Assembly: GCF_014287635.1 (NCBI RefSeq)
Contig: NZ_JACOPH010000009.1
Span: 46,414-110,413, forward strand
Direction of reading: 5' to 3'
Origin: Roseburia zhanii
Lineage (GTDB): Bacteria > Bacillota > Clostridia > Lachnospirales > Lachnospiraceae
DNA: 64,000 bases
In this document: positions 36,501 to 46,120 of the stretch, in pieces
Position numbering within the stretch: the stretch's first letter is position 1
Layout of the letters: each line of letters opens with the position of its first letter
The notes under the pieces: generated by a model
Told to the model about the DNA's origin: nothing
Databases searched by the model: none
The model's input: only the letters and a program-made list of their open reading frames with translations
Made by a program: the position numbers and the translations under genes

Positions 36501-39500
36501 ATGTATAACAAAGTTGAAACGAATCTTAATTTTGTAGAACGTGAAAAACAGACAGAAAAGTTCTGGAGAGACAATGATATTTTTAAGAAAAGTATGGAAA
36601 ACCGCAAAGAAGGCGAAACCTATACATTTTATGACGGACCGCCAACTGCAAATGGTAAGCCACATATCGGTCATGTATTAACCCGTGTAATCAAAGATAT
36701 GATCCCAAGATACCAGACCATGAAAGGAAAATATGTTCCGAGAAAAGCAGGCTGGGATACACACGGGCTGCCGGTAGAACTTGAAGTAGAAAAGCTGTTA
36801 GGTTTAAATGGAAAAGAACAGATTGAAGAATATGGTATGGAACCTTTCATCAAAAAATGTAAGGAATCTGTATGGAAATACAAAGGAATGTGGGAAGATT
36901 TCTCAGGAACTGTAGGCTTCTGGGCAGATATGGACAACCCATATGTTACTTATGATGACAATTTCATCGAATCAGAATGGTGGGCATTAAAACAGATCTG
37001 GGATAAGAAACTGTTGTACAAAGGTTTTAAGATCGTACCATACTGTCCAAGATGTGGAACACCTTTATCTTCACAGGAAGTTGCACAGGGATATAAGACA
37101 GTGAAAGAACGTTCCGCAGTTGTACGTTTTAAAGTAGTAGGAGAAGATGCATATTTCCTTGCATGGACAACAACTCCATGGACACTTCCGAGTAACGTGG
37201 CACTTTGTGTAAATCCGGATGAAACTTATTGCAAAGTAAAAGCGGCAGACGGATATACTTATTATATGGCTAAGGCACTTCTTGACCGTGTGTTAGGCAA
37301 GTTGGCAGAAGAAGAAGGTGCTGCGGCTTATGAAGTTTTAGAAAGCTATAAGGGAACAGATTTAGAGCATAAAGAGTACGAACCGTTATTTAACTTTGCC
37401 GATGAGATCATTGCAAAACAGCATAAGAAAGCATTTTATATCGTTTGTGATAACTATGTTACGATGACAGATGGTACAGGTATCGTTCATATCGCACCTG
37501 CTTTCGGTGAAGATGATGCCGCTGTAGGTAGAAAATACGATCTGCCATTTGTACAGCTTGTCAATGGAAAAGGTGAATTAACAGAAGAAACTGCCTATGC
37601 AGGTGTTTTTGTAAAGAAAGCTGATCCTATGGTATTAAAAGATCTCGATGAAAAAGGTCTTTTATTTGATGCACCGAAGTTTGAACATGAATATCCACAC
37701 TGCTGGAGATGTGATACACCACTCATCTACTATGCAAGAGAATCATGGTTTATCAAAATGACAGAGGTAAAAGAGGATCTGATCCGCAATAATAATACTG
37801 TCAACTGGATTCCGGAATCCATCGGAAAAGGACGTTTTGGTGACTGGCTTGAGAACATTCAGGACTGGGGTATTTCCCGTAACCGTTACTGGGGAACTCC
37901 GCTCCCTGTATGGGAATGTGAATGTGGACATCAGGAATGTATCGGAAGCCGTGCAGAATTAGCAGAGCGGAGCGGTAATCCTGATGCGGCAAAAGTTGAA
38001 TTGCACAGACCATATATTGATGAAGTGACCATGAAGTGTCCGGACTGTGGTGGAGAAATGCACCGTGTACCGGAAGTTATCGACTGCTGGTTTGACTCAG
38101 GAGCAATGCCATTTGCACAGCATCATTATCCATTTGAAAATCAGGATTTATTTAAACAGCAGTTCCCTGCACAGTTTATCTCTGAAGCAGTAGACCAGAC
38201 GCGTGGATGGTTCTATTCCCTGATGGCAGAATCTACACTGTTATTTAATAAAGCACCATATGAAAATGTTATCGTATTAGGACATGTACAGGATGAAAAC
38301 GGACAGAAGATGTCAAAATCCAAAGGAAATGCAGTTGATCCGTTTGATGCATTAGAAACTTACGGAGCAGATGCGATCCGCTGGTATTTCTACATCAACT
38401 CTGCACCATGGTTACCGAACCGTTTCCATGGAAAAGCTGTACAGGAAGGACAGCGTAAGTTCATGGGAACTTTATGGAATACCTATGCATTCTTCGTACT
38501 GTATGCAAATATTGATAATTTCGATGCAAGTAAATATACATTAGAATATGATAAATTATCTGTTATGGATAAATGGCTGTTGTCAAAGTTAAACAGTCTG
38601 ATCAAAGATGTGGATACAAACCTTGGAAATTACCGTATCCCGGAGGCAGCAAGAGCATTAGATGGTTTTGTAGATGAGATGAGTAACTGGTATGTCAGAA
38701 GAAGCCGTGAACGTTTCTGGGCAAAAGGCATGGAGCAGGATAAGATCAATGCTTATATGACATTGTATACAGCATTAGTTACCGTAGCAAAATGTGCTGC
38801 ACCGATGATCCCATTTATGACAGAAGATATTTACCGTAATCTTGTCTGCACGATCGATAAAACCGCACCGGAAAGTGTACATTTATGTGATTTCCCTGTT
38901 GCAGATGAAGCTGTGATCGACAAAGAATTAGAAAAGAATATGGAGGCAGTCTTAAAGATCGTTGTTATGGGACGTGCCTGCCGTAATACTGCAAATATCA
39001 AGAACCGTCAGCCGATCGGTACGATGTATGTCAAAGCACCATATGAATTGCCGGATTTCTATACAGATATCATTGCAGATGAATTAAATGTCAAGAAAGT
39101 AGTATTCTCAGATGATGTCAGTGCATATACAAGCTACAGCTTTAAACCACAGCTTCGTACCGTAGGACCAAAATACGGTAAATATTTAGGTCAGATCAAG
39201 CAGGCATTAGCAGATCTTGACGGTAACGCAGCTATGGCGGAATTAAAGAGCAAAGGTGTACTGAAACTTGACAGTGTCAGTGATGAAGTTGTATTATTAG
39301 AAGAGGATTTACTGATCACAATGACACAGATGGAAGGCTATGTAACCGATGGTGATAATGAGGTTACGGTTGTCTTAGATACGAACCTGACAGACGAATT
39401 ATTAGAAGAAGGATTTGTACGTGAACTGATCAGCAAGATCCAGACCATGAGAAAAGAAGCTGGCTTTGAAGTGATGGATAAGATCGCTGTTTCTTATCAG

Positions 39501-39659
39501 GCAGATGAGAAGGCAGCTAAGATCTTTGAGAAGAACAAAGATACGATCTTATCGGAAGTTCTTGCAGAGGAACTGACCACAGAGAAGCTTGGTGGATATG
39601 AGAAGGAATGGAATATCAATGGTGAGCACGTTGTGATGGAAGTAAAAAAACAGGCATAA
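36501..39659 (+). CDS. ileS: isoleucyl-tRNA synthetase, long form
   Basis: A 1052-residue class I synthetase. HIGH is in GKPHIGHVLT near residue 55 and KMSKS in GQKMSKSKGNAV near residue 600. The CP1 editing domain, two zinc-type CxxC pairs (CPRCG, CPDCGG) and the anticodon-binding domain are present. Length and motifs such as CPRCGTPLSSQEVAQGYK fit the IleRS2 (eukaryote-like) clade rather than the shorter bacterial type. Start at 36501 after AGGAGG; an in-frame ATG at 36483 lies before that site. Regulated by the upstream T-box. Confidence 0.97.
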   Translation: MYNKVETNLNFVEREKQTEKFWRDNDIFKKSMENRKEGETYTFYDGPPTANGKPHIGHVLTRVIKDMIPRYQTMKGKYVPRKAGWDTHGLPVELEVEKLLGLNGKEQIEEYGMEPFIKKCKESVWKYKGMWEDFSGTVGFWADMDNPYVTYDDNFIESEWWALKQIWDKKLLYKGFKIVPYCPRCGTPLSSQEVAQGYKTVKERSAVVRFKVVGEDAYFLAWTTTPWTLPSNVALCVNPDETYCKVKAADGYTYYMAKALLDRVLGKLAEEEGAAAYEVLESYKGTDLEHKEYEPLFNFADEIIAKQHKKAFYIVCDNYVTMTDGTGIVHIAPAFGEDDAAVGRKYDLPFVQLVNGKGELTEETAYAGVFVKKADPMVLKDLDEKGLLFDAPKFEHEYPHCWRCDTPLIYYARESWFIKMTEVKEDLIRNNNTVNWIPESIGKGRFGDWLENIQDWGISRNRYWGTPLPVWECECGHQECIGSRAELAERSGNPDAAKVELHRPYIDEVTMKCPDCGGEMHRVPEVIDCWFDSGAMPFAQHHYPFENQDLFKQQFPAQFISEAVDQTRGWFYSLMAESTLLFNKAPYENVIVLGHVQDENGQKMSKSKGNAVDPFDALETYGADAIRWYFYINSAPWLPNRFHGKAVQEGQRKFMGTLWNTYAFFVLYANIDNFDASKYTLEYDKLSVMDKWLLSKLNSLIKDVDTNLGNYRIPEAARALDGFVDEMSNWYVRRSRERFWAKGMEQDKINAYMTLYTALVTVAKCAAPMIPFMTEDIYRNLVCTIDKTAPESVHLCDFPVADEAVIDKELEKNMEAVLKIVVMGRACRNTANIKNRQPIGTMYVKAPYELPDFYTDIIADELNVKKVVFSDDVSAYTSYSFKPQLRTVGPKYGKYLGQIKQALADLDGNAAMAELKSKGVLKLDSVSDEVVLLEEDLLITMTQMEGYVTDGDNEVTVVLDTNLTDELLEEGFVRELISKIQTMRKEAGFEVMDKIAVSYQADEKAAKIFEKNKDTILSEVLAEELTTEKLGGYEKEWNINGEHVVMEVKKQA

Positions 39660-39668
39660 GTTTATTAT

Positions 39669-39702
39669 AGGGAGTAGTACCATAGAGGCATTACTCCCTT
39701 TC
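39669..39702 (+). terminator. terminator after ileS
   Basis: AGGGAGTA and TACTCCCT with a loop of about 16 bases, followed by TTC; the T-run is short. Confidence 0.6.
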
Positions 39703-39745
39703 ACTTATAAAGTGATAAGCAGGCTGTTGCAGAAGGAGGAGTAAC

Positions 39746-42217
39746 GTGAAAAGAGAAATTTTCGACAAAGAAGCTTTCAAAAAAGAAGTAAAAGACAATG
39801 TCCGTATGCTGTATCGTAAAGATTTAGAAGAAGCGTCAGAACAGGAGATCTTTCAGGCAGTTTCCTATGCGGTCAAAGAAGTGATCATCGATCAGTGGAT
39901 GGAAACACAAAGCAGCATGAAACGTGAAGATTCTAAGGTCGTATACTATATGTCCATGGAATTTCTGATGGGACGTGCACTAGGAAATAACCTGATCAAC
40001 TTAACTGCATATCAGGCAGTTGCAGAAGCGTTAGAGGAAATGGGACTTGATCTAAATGTCATTGAAGATCAGGAGCCGGATCCGGCACTTGGAAATGGTG
40101 GTTTAGGAAGACTTGCAGCCTGCTTTATGGAATCGTTATCTACTCTTGGATATCCTGCATACGGCTGTGGAATCCGTTACCGCTATGGTATGTTCAAACA
40201 GAAGATCAAAGATGGTTTTCAGGTAGAAGTGCCGGATAACTGGTTAAAAGACGGCTATCCATTTGAACTTAGAAGACCGGAATATACTTATGAAGTCAAA
40301 TTTGGCGGCTATGTACGTGCTGTCAATACACCGGATGGCAGAGTGAAATTTGTTCAGGAAGGCTATCAGTCAGTCAAAGCCGTACCATACGATATGCCGA
40401 TCATCGGTTATAATAACCATATGGTCAATACATTGATGATCTGGGATGCAGAACCGGCAGAATGTTTTGAATTAGATTCTTTTGATAAGGGAGATTATCG
40501 CAAGGCAGTTGAACAGGAAAACCTTGCAAGAAACCTTGTAGATGTATTATATCCGAACGACAATCATATCGCAGGAAAAGAATTACGTTTAAAACAGCAG
40601 TATTTTTTCGTATCTGCAAGCGTGCAGCGTGCAATCGCCAGATTTAAAAAGATGCATAGTGACATTCACGATCTGCCAAAGAAAGTGGCATTCCAGTTAA
40701 ACGATACGCACCCGACAGTAGCAGTAGCAGAACTGATGCGTTATCTGTTAGATGAAGAAGAATTACAGTGGGATGATGCATGGAATATTACAACACAGGT
40801 GTGTGCATATACCAACCATACGATCATGGCAGAAGCATTAGAGAAATGGCCAATCGAGATCTTCTCAAGACTGCTTCCTAGAATTTACCAGATCGTAGAG
40901 GAAATCAACCGCAGATTTATTTTACAGATCCAGGAACATTATCCGGGTGATAATGGCAAGATAGAACGTATGGCGATCATTTACAATGGTCAGGTTAAGA
41001 TGGCCCACCTTGCAATCGCAGCAGGGCATTCCGTAAATGGTGTGGCAAGACTGCATACAGAGATCCTTAAGAATCAGGAATTAAAAGATTTCTATGAACT
41101 GTTTCCTGATAAATTCAACAATAAGACAAATGGTATCACACAGCGTAGATTTTTATTACATGGCAACCAGTTACTTGCAAAATGGGTAACAGACCATGTA
41201 GGTGAAGAATGGATCACAGATCTTAGCAAGATTGAAAAATTAACCTTATATGTAGATGATGAAAAAGCACAGCATGAGTTTATGAATATCAAATACCAGA
41301 ATAAACTCCGCCTTGCAAAATATATCAAGGAGCATAACGGCATTGACGTTGATCCGCGTTCTATCTTTGATGTACAGGTAAAACGTCTGCATGAGTACAA
41401 ACGCCAGTTGTTGAATGTTCTTCATATTATGTATCTGTATAATGAGTTAAAAGAGCATCCGGATATGGAATTTTATCCAAGAACCTTTATCTTTGGTGCT
41501 AAGGCTGCAGCAGGATATAAGAATGCGAAATTGACGATCAAGTTGATCAACAGTGTGGCAGAAGTGATCAATAACGATAAGAGTATTCAGGATAAGATCA
41601 AAGTCGTATTTATCGAAGATTACCGTGTATCAAATGCAGAGTGGATATTTGCAGCAGCAGATGTCAGCGAGCAGATCTCTACAGCAAGTAAAGAAGCATC
41701 CGGTACAGGTAATATGAAATTCATGTTAAATGGTGCTGTAACGATCGGTACAATGGACGGCGCAAATGTCGAGATGGCAGAAGAAGTCGGCAAAGAAAAT
41801 ATGTTTATCTTTGGTATGAGTTCTGATGAAGTTATTGCACATGAGAAGAACAGGGATTATGATCCAATGCAGATCTTTAATAACGATCAGGATATCAGAA
41901 AAGTGCTGATGCAGCTGATCAACGGTTTCTATTCCCCACAGGATAGTGAATTGTTCCGTGATCTGTATAATTCATTGTTAAATACACAGTGTACACAGTA
42001 TGCAGATACTTATTTTATCCTAGCAGATTTCCGGTCATATGCAGAGGCACAGAAAGCGATCACAGAAGCCTATAAAGATGAAAAAGGCTGGGCGAAGATG
42101 GCAATGTTAAATACAGCACATTCCGGTAAATTCTCATCTGACCGTACAATCGAAGAATATGTACGTGATATCTGGCATTTAGAGAAATTAACCGTAGAGC
42201 CAGAGAAAGAAGACTAA
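39746..42217 (+). CDS. glgP: glycogen/maltodextrin phosphorylase
   Basis: An 823-residue GT35 phosphorylase, releasing glucose-1-phosphate from alpha-1,4-glucans. Marks: YYMSMEFLMGRALGNN, DPALGNGGLGRLAACF, QLNDTHPTVAVAELMR, the phosphate/PLP region KRLHEYKRQLLN and the PLP-lysine motif EASGTGNMKFMLNG. The start is a GTG after AAGGAGGAG. A 49-residue coiled-coil gene follows. Together with the GH13 enzyme it suggests intracellular glycogen use. Confidence 0.97.
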   Translation: MKREIFDKEAFKKEVKDNVRMLYRKDLEEASEQEIFQAVSYAVKEVIIDQWMETQSSMKREDSKVVYYMSMEFLMGRALGNNLINLTAYQAVAEALEEMGLDLNVIEDQEPDPALGNGGLGRLAACFMESLSTLGYPAYGCGIRYRYGMFKQKIKDGFQVEVPDNWLKDGYPFELRRPEYTYEVKFGGYVRAVNTPDGRVKFVQEGYQSVKAVPYDMPIIGYNNHMVNTLMIWDAEPAECFELDSFDKGDYRKAVEQENLARNLVDVLYPNDNHIAGKELRLKQQYFFVSASVQRAIARFKKMHSDIHDLPKKVAFQLNDTHPTVAVAELMRYLLDEEELQWDDAWNITTQVCAYTNHTIMAEALEKWPIEIFSRLLPRIYQIVEEINRRFILQIQEHYPGDNGKIERMAIIYNGQVKMAHLAIAAGHSVNGVARLHTEILKNQELKDFYELFPDKFNNKTNGITQRRFLLHGNQLLAKWVTDHVGEEWITDLSKIEKLTLYVDDEKAQHEFMNIKYQNKLRLAKYIKEHNGIDVDPRSIFDVQVKRLHEYKRQLLNVLHIMYLYNELKEHPDMEFYPRTFIFGAKAAAGYKNAKLTIKLINSVAEVINNDKSIQDKIKVVFIEDYRVSNAEWIFAAADVSEQISTASKEASGTGNMKFMLNGAVTIGTMDGANVEMAEEVGKENMFIFGMSSDEVIAHEKNRDYDPMQIFNNDQDIRKVLMQLINGFYSPQDSELFRDLYNSLLNTQCTQYADTYFILADFRSYAEAQKAITEAYKDEKGWAKMAMLNTAHSGKFSSDRTIEEYVRDIWHLEKLTVEPEKED

Positions 42218-42250
42218 AAAATAAAATCATACAAGAGAGGAGAAAATCAT

Positions 42251-42400
42251 ATGAAGAAAGCAGAAATGTTAGAAAGATTACAGGAGTTAATGCACGAGAG
42301 AGAAAATCTGACAAGAGAGCATGAAGATCTGATCAAAAAAGATAAACTGTTGACAGAGCAGTTAGAGATCATCTTAAAAGAAGTTGCAGCAGAAGAATAA
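42251..42400 (+). CDS. small coiled-coil protein, 49 residues
   Basis: Begins 33 bases after glgP with an AGAGGAG site. The whole chain is a charged heptad-like helix (ERLQELMHERENLTREHEDL, ending EVAAEE). No family recognised. Its constant distance from glgP and good ribosome site argue that it is real and co-transcribed with the phosphorylase; a structural or regulatory partner is conceivable but unproven. Confidence 0.6.
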   Translation: MKKAEMLERLQELMHERENLTREHEDLIKKDKLLTEQLEIILKEVAAEE

Positions 42401-42449
42401 AAAAAGTAAAATGCACAGGATGATCTGTGCCATGTAACGAATAAATATG

Positions 42450-42485
42450 TTGCCGCCTACAGCTAAAAGTCTGTGGACGGCAACA
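42450..42485 (+). other. nested hairpin in leader of symporter gene
   Basis: TTGCCG/CGGCAA outer arms enclose CCTACAG/CTGTGG around an 8-base loop, 25 bases before the symporter start. No T-run, so more likely a leader structure than a terminator. Confidence 0.4.
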
Positions 42486-42510
42486 ATTCAGTAGAAAGGC
42501 GAATAAGAAA

Positions 42511-43866
42511 ATGGAAAAGAAGAGAGGTACATTCTCCGGCGGACTTGGGTTCGTATTAGCGGCAGCAAGTTCTGCGATCGGTCTTGGAAATCTGTGGAGA
42601 TTTCCGTATTTAGCAGCACAGTATGGTGGAGGGATCTTTATTTTAGTGTATATCATACTGGCATTGACATTTGGATTTGCACTGATGACAACGGAGATCG
42701 CAATCGGACGCAAGACAAAGAAAAGCCCGATCGTGGCATATAGGAAGATTTCAGAGAAATTTACTTTCGTAGGCTATTTAGCGGCATTAGTGCCAACAAT
42801 CATTTTGCCGTATTATTGTGTTATTGGTGGCTGGGTGCTGCGTTATATTTTTGTATATGTACAGGGATTGACAACAGAAGCCGCAACAGACAGCTTTTTT
42901 GGAGGCTTTATCGGTGATACATTTTCACCGTTATTCTATTTCTTGATCTTTTTAATTCTGACTACTTTAGTTGTTATCGCAGGTGTGGAAAAAGGAATTG
43001 AAAAAGCCAGCAAGATCCTAATGCCGATCCTGCTTGTGATCATCATAGGAATTTCTGTTTATATCATGTTTATTCCGGGAACTTTAGAAGGAATCCGTTA
43101 TTATTTAGTACCGGCATTTGATAAGTTCTCATTTAAGACGGTTTGTGCCGCAATGGGACAGATGTTCTTTTCACTGAGTCTTGCCATGGGAATCATGGTT
43201 ACCTATGGTTCCTATATCAAAGATGATGTCAGTCTGACAAAGAGCGTCAACCAGATTGAGATCTTTGATACCGTTGTAGCTTTATTAGCAGGATTTTTAG
43301 TAATACCGATCGTGTATGCGTTTTCCGGTGAAGCAGGACTGACAGCAAATGGACCGGGACTGATGTTTGTTTCCCTGCCAAAGATCTTTGCACAGATGGC
43401 AGGCGGCAGGATCATGGGATTTGCATTCTTTATGTTAGTATTATTTACAGCAGTTACAAGTTCTGTATCCGTTATGGAGGCAATCGTATCTTCCCTGATG
43501 GACCGCTTTAAGTTATCCAGAGGAAAAGCCTGTGCGATCACGATCATTGTCAGCATCATTTTAGGAGTGCCGTCTTCTATGGGAAATGGTGCATGGGCAA
43601 ATATCAAGATCCTTGGAATGGATTTCTTATCTTTCTTTGATTATTTAAGCAACAGTGTACTGATGCCACTTGTTGCATTAGGTACCAGTATTATGATCGG
43701 CTGGGTAGTTGGCACAAAGACCGTTACCGATGAAGTAACCAGAAATGGTGAGAAATTCGGCAGAAAGAAACTATATGAATTTATGATCAAATATGCATCA
43801 CCGGTATTGCTGATCATTATTTTAGTGGTATATTCCTTAGCACAGTTTGGATTTATCAAGATGTAA
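42511..43866 (+). CDS. sodium-dependent symporter of the NSS/SNF family
   Basis: A 451-residue membrane protein of the neurotransmitter:sodium symporter (LeuT-like) family that imports an amino acid or related solute with Na+. The first helix has GGLGFVLAAASSAIGLGNLWRFPYLAAQYGGG, the conserved ion- and substrate-binding unwound helix; SLSLAMGIMVTYGSY and FTAVTSSVSVMEAI carry the other sodium-site residues. About eleven hydrophobic segments. Substrate not inferable. Stands alone between a hairpin and a bidirectional terminator. Confidence 0.93.
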   Translation: MEKKRGTFSGGLGFVLAAASSAIGLGNLWRFPYLAAQYGGGIFILVYIILALTFGFALMTTEIAIGRKTKKSPIVAYRKISEKFTFVGYLAALVPTIILPYYCVIGGWVLRYIFVYVQGLTTEAATDSFFGGFIGDTFSPLFYFLIFLILTTLVVIAGVEKGIEKASKILMPILLVIIIGISVYIMFIPGTLEGIRYYLVPAFDKFSFKTVCAAMGQMFFSLSLAMGIMVTYGSYIKDDVSLTKSVNQIEIFDTVVALLAGFLVIPIVYAFSGEAGLTANGPGLMFVSLPKIFAQMAGGRIMGFAFFMLVLFTAVTSSVSVMEAIVSSLMDRFKLSRGKACAITIIVSIILGVPSSMGNGAWANIKILGMDFLSFFDYLSNSVLMPLVALGTSIMIGWVVGTKTVTDEVTRNGEKFGRKKLYEFMIKYASPVLLIIILVVYSLAQFGFIKM

Positions 43867-43877
43867 AAGATAAAAAA

Positions 43878-43918
43878 AACAGCACTTAGCATTTTGTTAC
43901 TAGGTGCTGTTTCTTTTT
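43878..43918. terminator. bidirectional terminator
   Basis: AACAGCACCTAG-like arms (AACAGCACTTAG and CTAGGTGCTGTT) with A-run before and TTTCTTTTTT after, between convergent genes. Confidence 0.88.
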
Positions 43919-44988
43919 TATTTCTTTGCCATGTCTACATGCTGGATCGTTCCGCATCCTCCTTTTTCATAGAGGAAAATACCTGTTTTTCGTATCAATG
44001 CATTTGTCGTGTTATCTTTCTTGGAATTTAAGGAAAATTCTGTTTCGGAATTTCCGAGGTATATTGCACCAACGCCGGCTTTTCCTAATGCACAAAGGAC
44101 ATCTTTGCCGGATACATCTTTTGTCCAGATCCGAAGTTTGTCAAAAATAGGATCATTTTCATCGATCCAGCCATTGCCGTCTTCATCATAGGAAGCAAGG
44201 TCAGCAAAGCCGTCACCGCTTTTTGTGCCAAACAGTTCATTTCCATCATTGATGATGCCATCTCCATTTGTATCATATGCCAGAAAACCACTGCCAGAAG
44301 CTAACTGTGATATTTTTTCTGCGTGACCGTCTGCATCGAGATCAAAGAAAAATGTCTGGTCTGTGACATTGGCAGAAGAAGTATTTAAGTTGATCACAAG
44401 TGGATCGCAGAGCTGTGGAGCACCAAAAGAAGTCGTTTTTGTATAGGCTTCTTCAAATGCACGGCTCATCGTTAAGGAAAGGTTGAAAGACATTTCCCTG
44501 CCATCTGCTGTTTTTACTGTTCCGGTTGTTGAAAAGGAAGTCATTTCCTTTTCTGAATAGTAGTAAGAATCCGTTGTCATCCCTCCGGGCTGCTGGGTAG
44601 ATACCTGTGAGATCAGTCCTGTTTCCTGTGCGGTATCAGCTAAATAATCTTTTAAGGAAACACTGCTTTTCCCAAACAGAAGCATCAAAAGATAATTTAA
44701 AGAGGCTTCTTTCAGCTTCTGGATATCCGGCTTCGTCCGGCTGGTCATAAATGGGGACGAGATACTCTGTGCCTGCTTAAATTCGTTCAAAAGCTGGTCA
44801 TTAGAATCGGCTGCCTGATCTTTCGTATCATAAAACTCACCCGATCCTTCGTGATAATGGTCGATCATCTGTATCTGGTTATTACTTGAAAAGCCGTTTC
44901 CCCATAGCGAAATGGAAGATGAGGAAGCGGTTGTACGGTCATAACTCCGGCGTGATGACATGGTAACTGAGCCTGATTGTATAATCAC
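43918..44988 (-). CDS. calcium-loop (dockerin/VCBS-like) protein of unknown function
   Basis: A 356-residue protein. The N-terminal 200 residues are Ser/Gln-rich and contain no domain I recognise (ending in a MSFNLSLTMSRAFEEAY segment). Residues about 215-290 hold three calcium-type loops: DLDADGHAE, DTNGDGIINDGNE and DEDGNGWIDENDP, as in EF-hand-like or VCBS-repeat proteins. No signal peptide is visible, so export, if any, is unconventional. The start is GTG behind GGAGGAG. Such proteins recur in flagellated Lachnospiraceae; a role is not assigned. Confidence 0.75.
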   Translation of the reverse strand: MIIQSGSVTMSSRRSYDRTTASSSSISLWGNGFSSNNQIQMIDHYHEGSGEFYDTKDQAADSNDQLLNEFKQAQSISSPFMTSRTKPDIQKLKEASLNYLLMLLFGKSSVSLKDYLADTAQETGLISQVSTQQPGGMTTDSYYYSEKEMTSFSTTGTVKTADGREMSFNLSLTMSRAFEEAYTKTTSFGAPQLCDPLVINLNTSSANVTDQTFFFDLDADGHAEKISQLASGSGFLAYDTNGDGIINDGNELFGTKSGDGFADLASYDEDGNGWIDENDPIFDKLRIWTKDVSGKDVLCALGKAGVGAIYLGNSETEFSLNSKKDNTTNALIRKTGIFLYEKGGCGTIQHVDMAKK

Positions 44989-45014
44989 GTTTACTCCTCC
45001 TGTATTCTAATATA

Positions 45015-45066
45015 AAAAAACAAAAAACGGTAAATCTAAGAAAATCCATTTTCTTAAATCTACCGT
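45015..45066 (-). terminator. terminator of CPBP protease gene
   Basis: Read on the minus strand, ACGGTAGATTTAAGAAAAT folds with its complement (45027-45066) and is followed by TTTTTTGTTTTTTT. Confidence 0.85.
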
Positions 45067-45100
45067 CCGTGGTCTGTTAAGATACTTGAATGCATTCACA

Positions 45101-45979
45101 CTATATATCGGAAGATGGTGAAGGATCATTAACCCTTGCGGACACAGCATTTTTATGGAACAGATAAAGTCCAAACAGTGCAAAGAAAATCGCAAGGACA
45201 AAAAAGATGCTTAAATAGAGCGGATTGCTGTAAATGAAATTGTCCGTGGATACAAAGGTTCCCCATGCATTGAACAGCATATGCAAAAACATGGAAAGGC
45301 AGATAGAACCGCCCCTTTCACAGACATATCCTAAGACAAGACCGATCATAAATGCATATATGCTCTGGATCACATTTAAGTGGAAAATACCAAACAGGAG
45401 AGCCTGAAAAATGTTTGCTGCCCAGAAAGGAAATACACGCTTTGCCGAAGAAAGCGTTACTCCGCGGAAGATCAGTTCTTCCCCGACCGGCCCTAACAGG
45501 ACAGCATAGAGGAAAAGCAGAATGGAAGGATTCTGGGAAAATCCGGCAGTTTCCATCAGTTTTTCATAGAATTTCATCCAGTTTGGGAAAACAGAAGCTG
45601 AAAGTCCGGTCAATATAGAAGAAAACAATTGCAGCCCCGGCACAATGAGTATCAGAGATAAGACGACCGGAACATTTAAGAAATTCTTCGGTGACTGTTT
45701 TAACCTGCCTTCAAACTGATAGGTATACCAGAAACCAAACAACAGGATACAGCAGATCGAAAATACGATAGAAAGCGTCATCGTAAAGTTTTCGCTGCTC
45801 CAGCGTGCATATAACTGGGTGATCAGTTCATTTAAAGCAGGTTTTTTTCCTGCAATGAGATTCGATATACAAGTCTGCATCATGCTCAATCCCATCATAG
45901 GGAAGGAAAGTATGACCTGCAGGCTGACCGAAATGATCATCGGTAAAAAACATAAGAAAAAATATCCGGTTTTCTTCAT
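45101..45979 (-). CDS. CPBP family intramembrane glutamic endopeptidase
   Basis: A 292-residue polytopic membrane protein with about eight hydrophobic segments. The Abi/CAAX-protease motifs are present: EELIFRG (EExxxR), FGIFHLN (FxxxH) and FLHMLFNAWG (HxxxN). Bacterial members process or modify small peptides and some give bacteriocin self-immunity; the substrate here is unknown. The ATG has AAAGGAG before it. It is divergent from the HAD/GNAT gene. Confidence 0.9.
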   Translation of the reverse strand: MKKTGYFFLCFLPMIISVSLQVILSFPMMGLSMMQTCISNLIAGKKPALNELITQLYARWSSENFTMTLSIVFSICCILLFGFWYTYQFEGRLKQSPKNFLNVPVVLSLILIVPGLQLFSSILTGLSASVFPNWMKFYEKLMETAGFSQNPSILLFLYAVLLGPVGEELIFRGVTLSSAKRVFPFWAANIFQALLFGIFHLNVIQSIYAFMIGLVLGYVCERGGSICLSMFLHMLFNAWGTFVSTDNFIYSNPLYLSIFFVLAIFFALFGLYLFHKNAVSARVNDPSPSSDI

Positions 45980-46047
45980 AAGATAAAACTCCTTTCGGAA
46001 ATGATAAAATCTACTATATTATAGCACATGCATATAAGGGCTGCAAA

Positions 46048-46076
46048 TTGCATTTTTGCAGGAAACTGCGTATAAT
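46048..46076 (+). promoter_or_regulatory. promoter of HAD/GNAT fusion gene
   Basis: TTGCAT (46048-46053), a 17-base spacer and TATAAT (46071-46076). The same pair of hexamers and spacing occurs at the rel promoter. Confidence 0.75.
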
Positions 46077-46120
46077 GGGTACAGTTATTAGAGTTTACTA
46101 AGCAGGTAGAAAAGAAAAAT

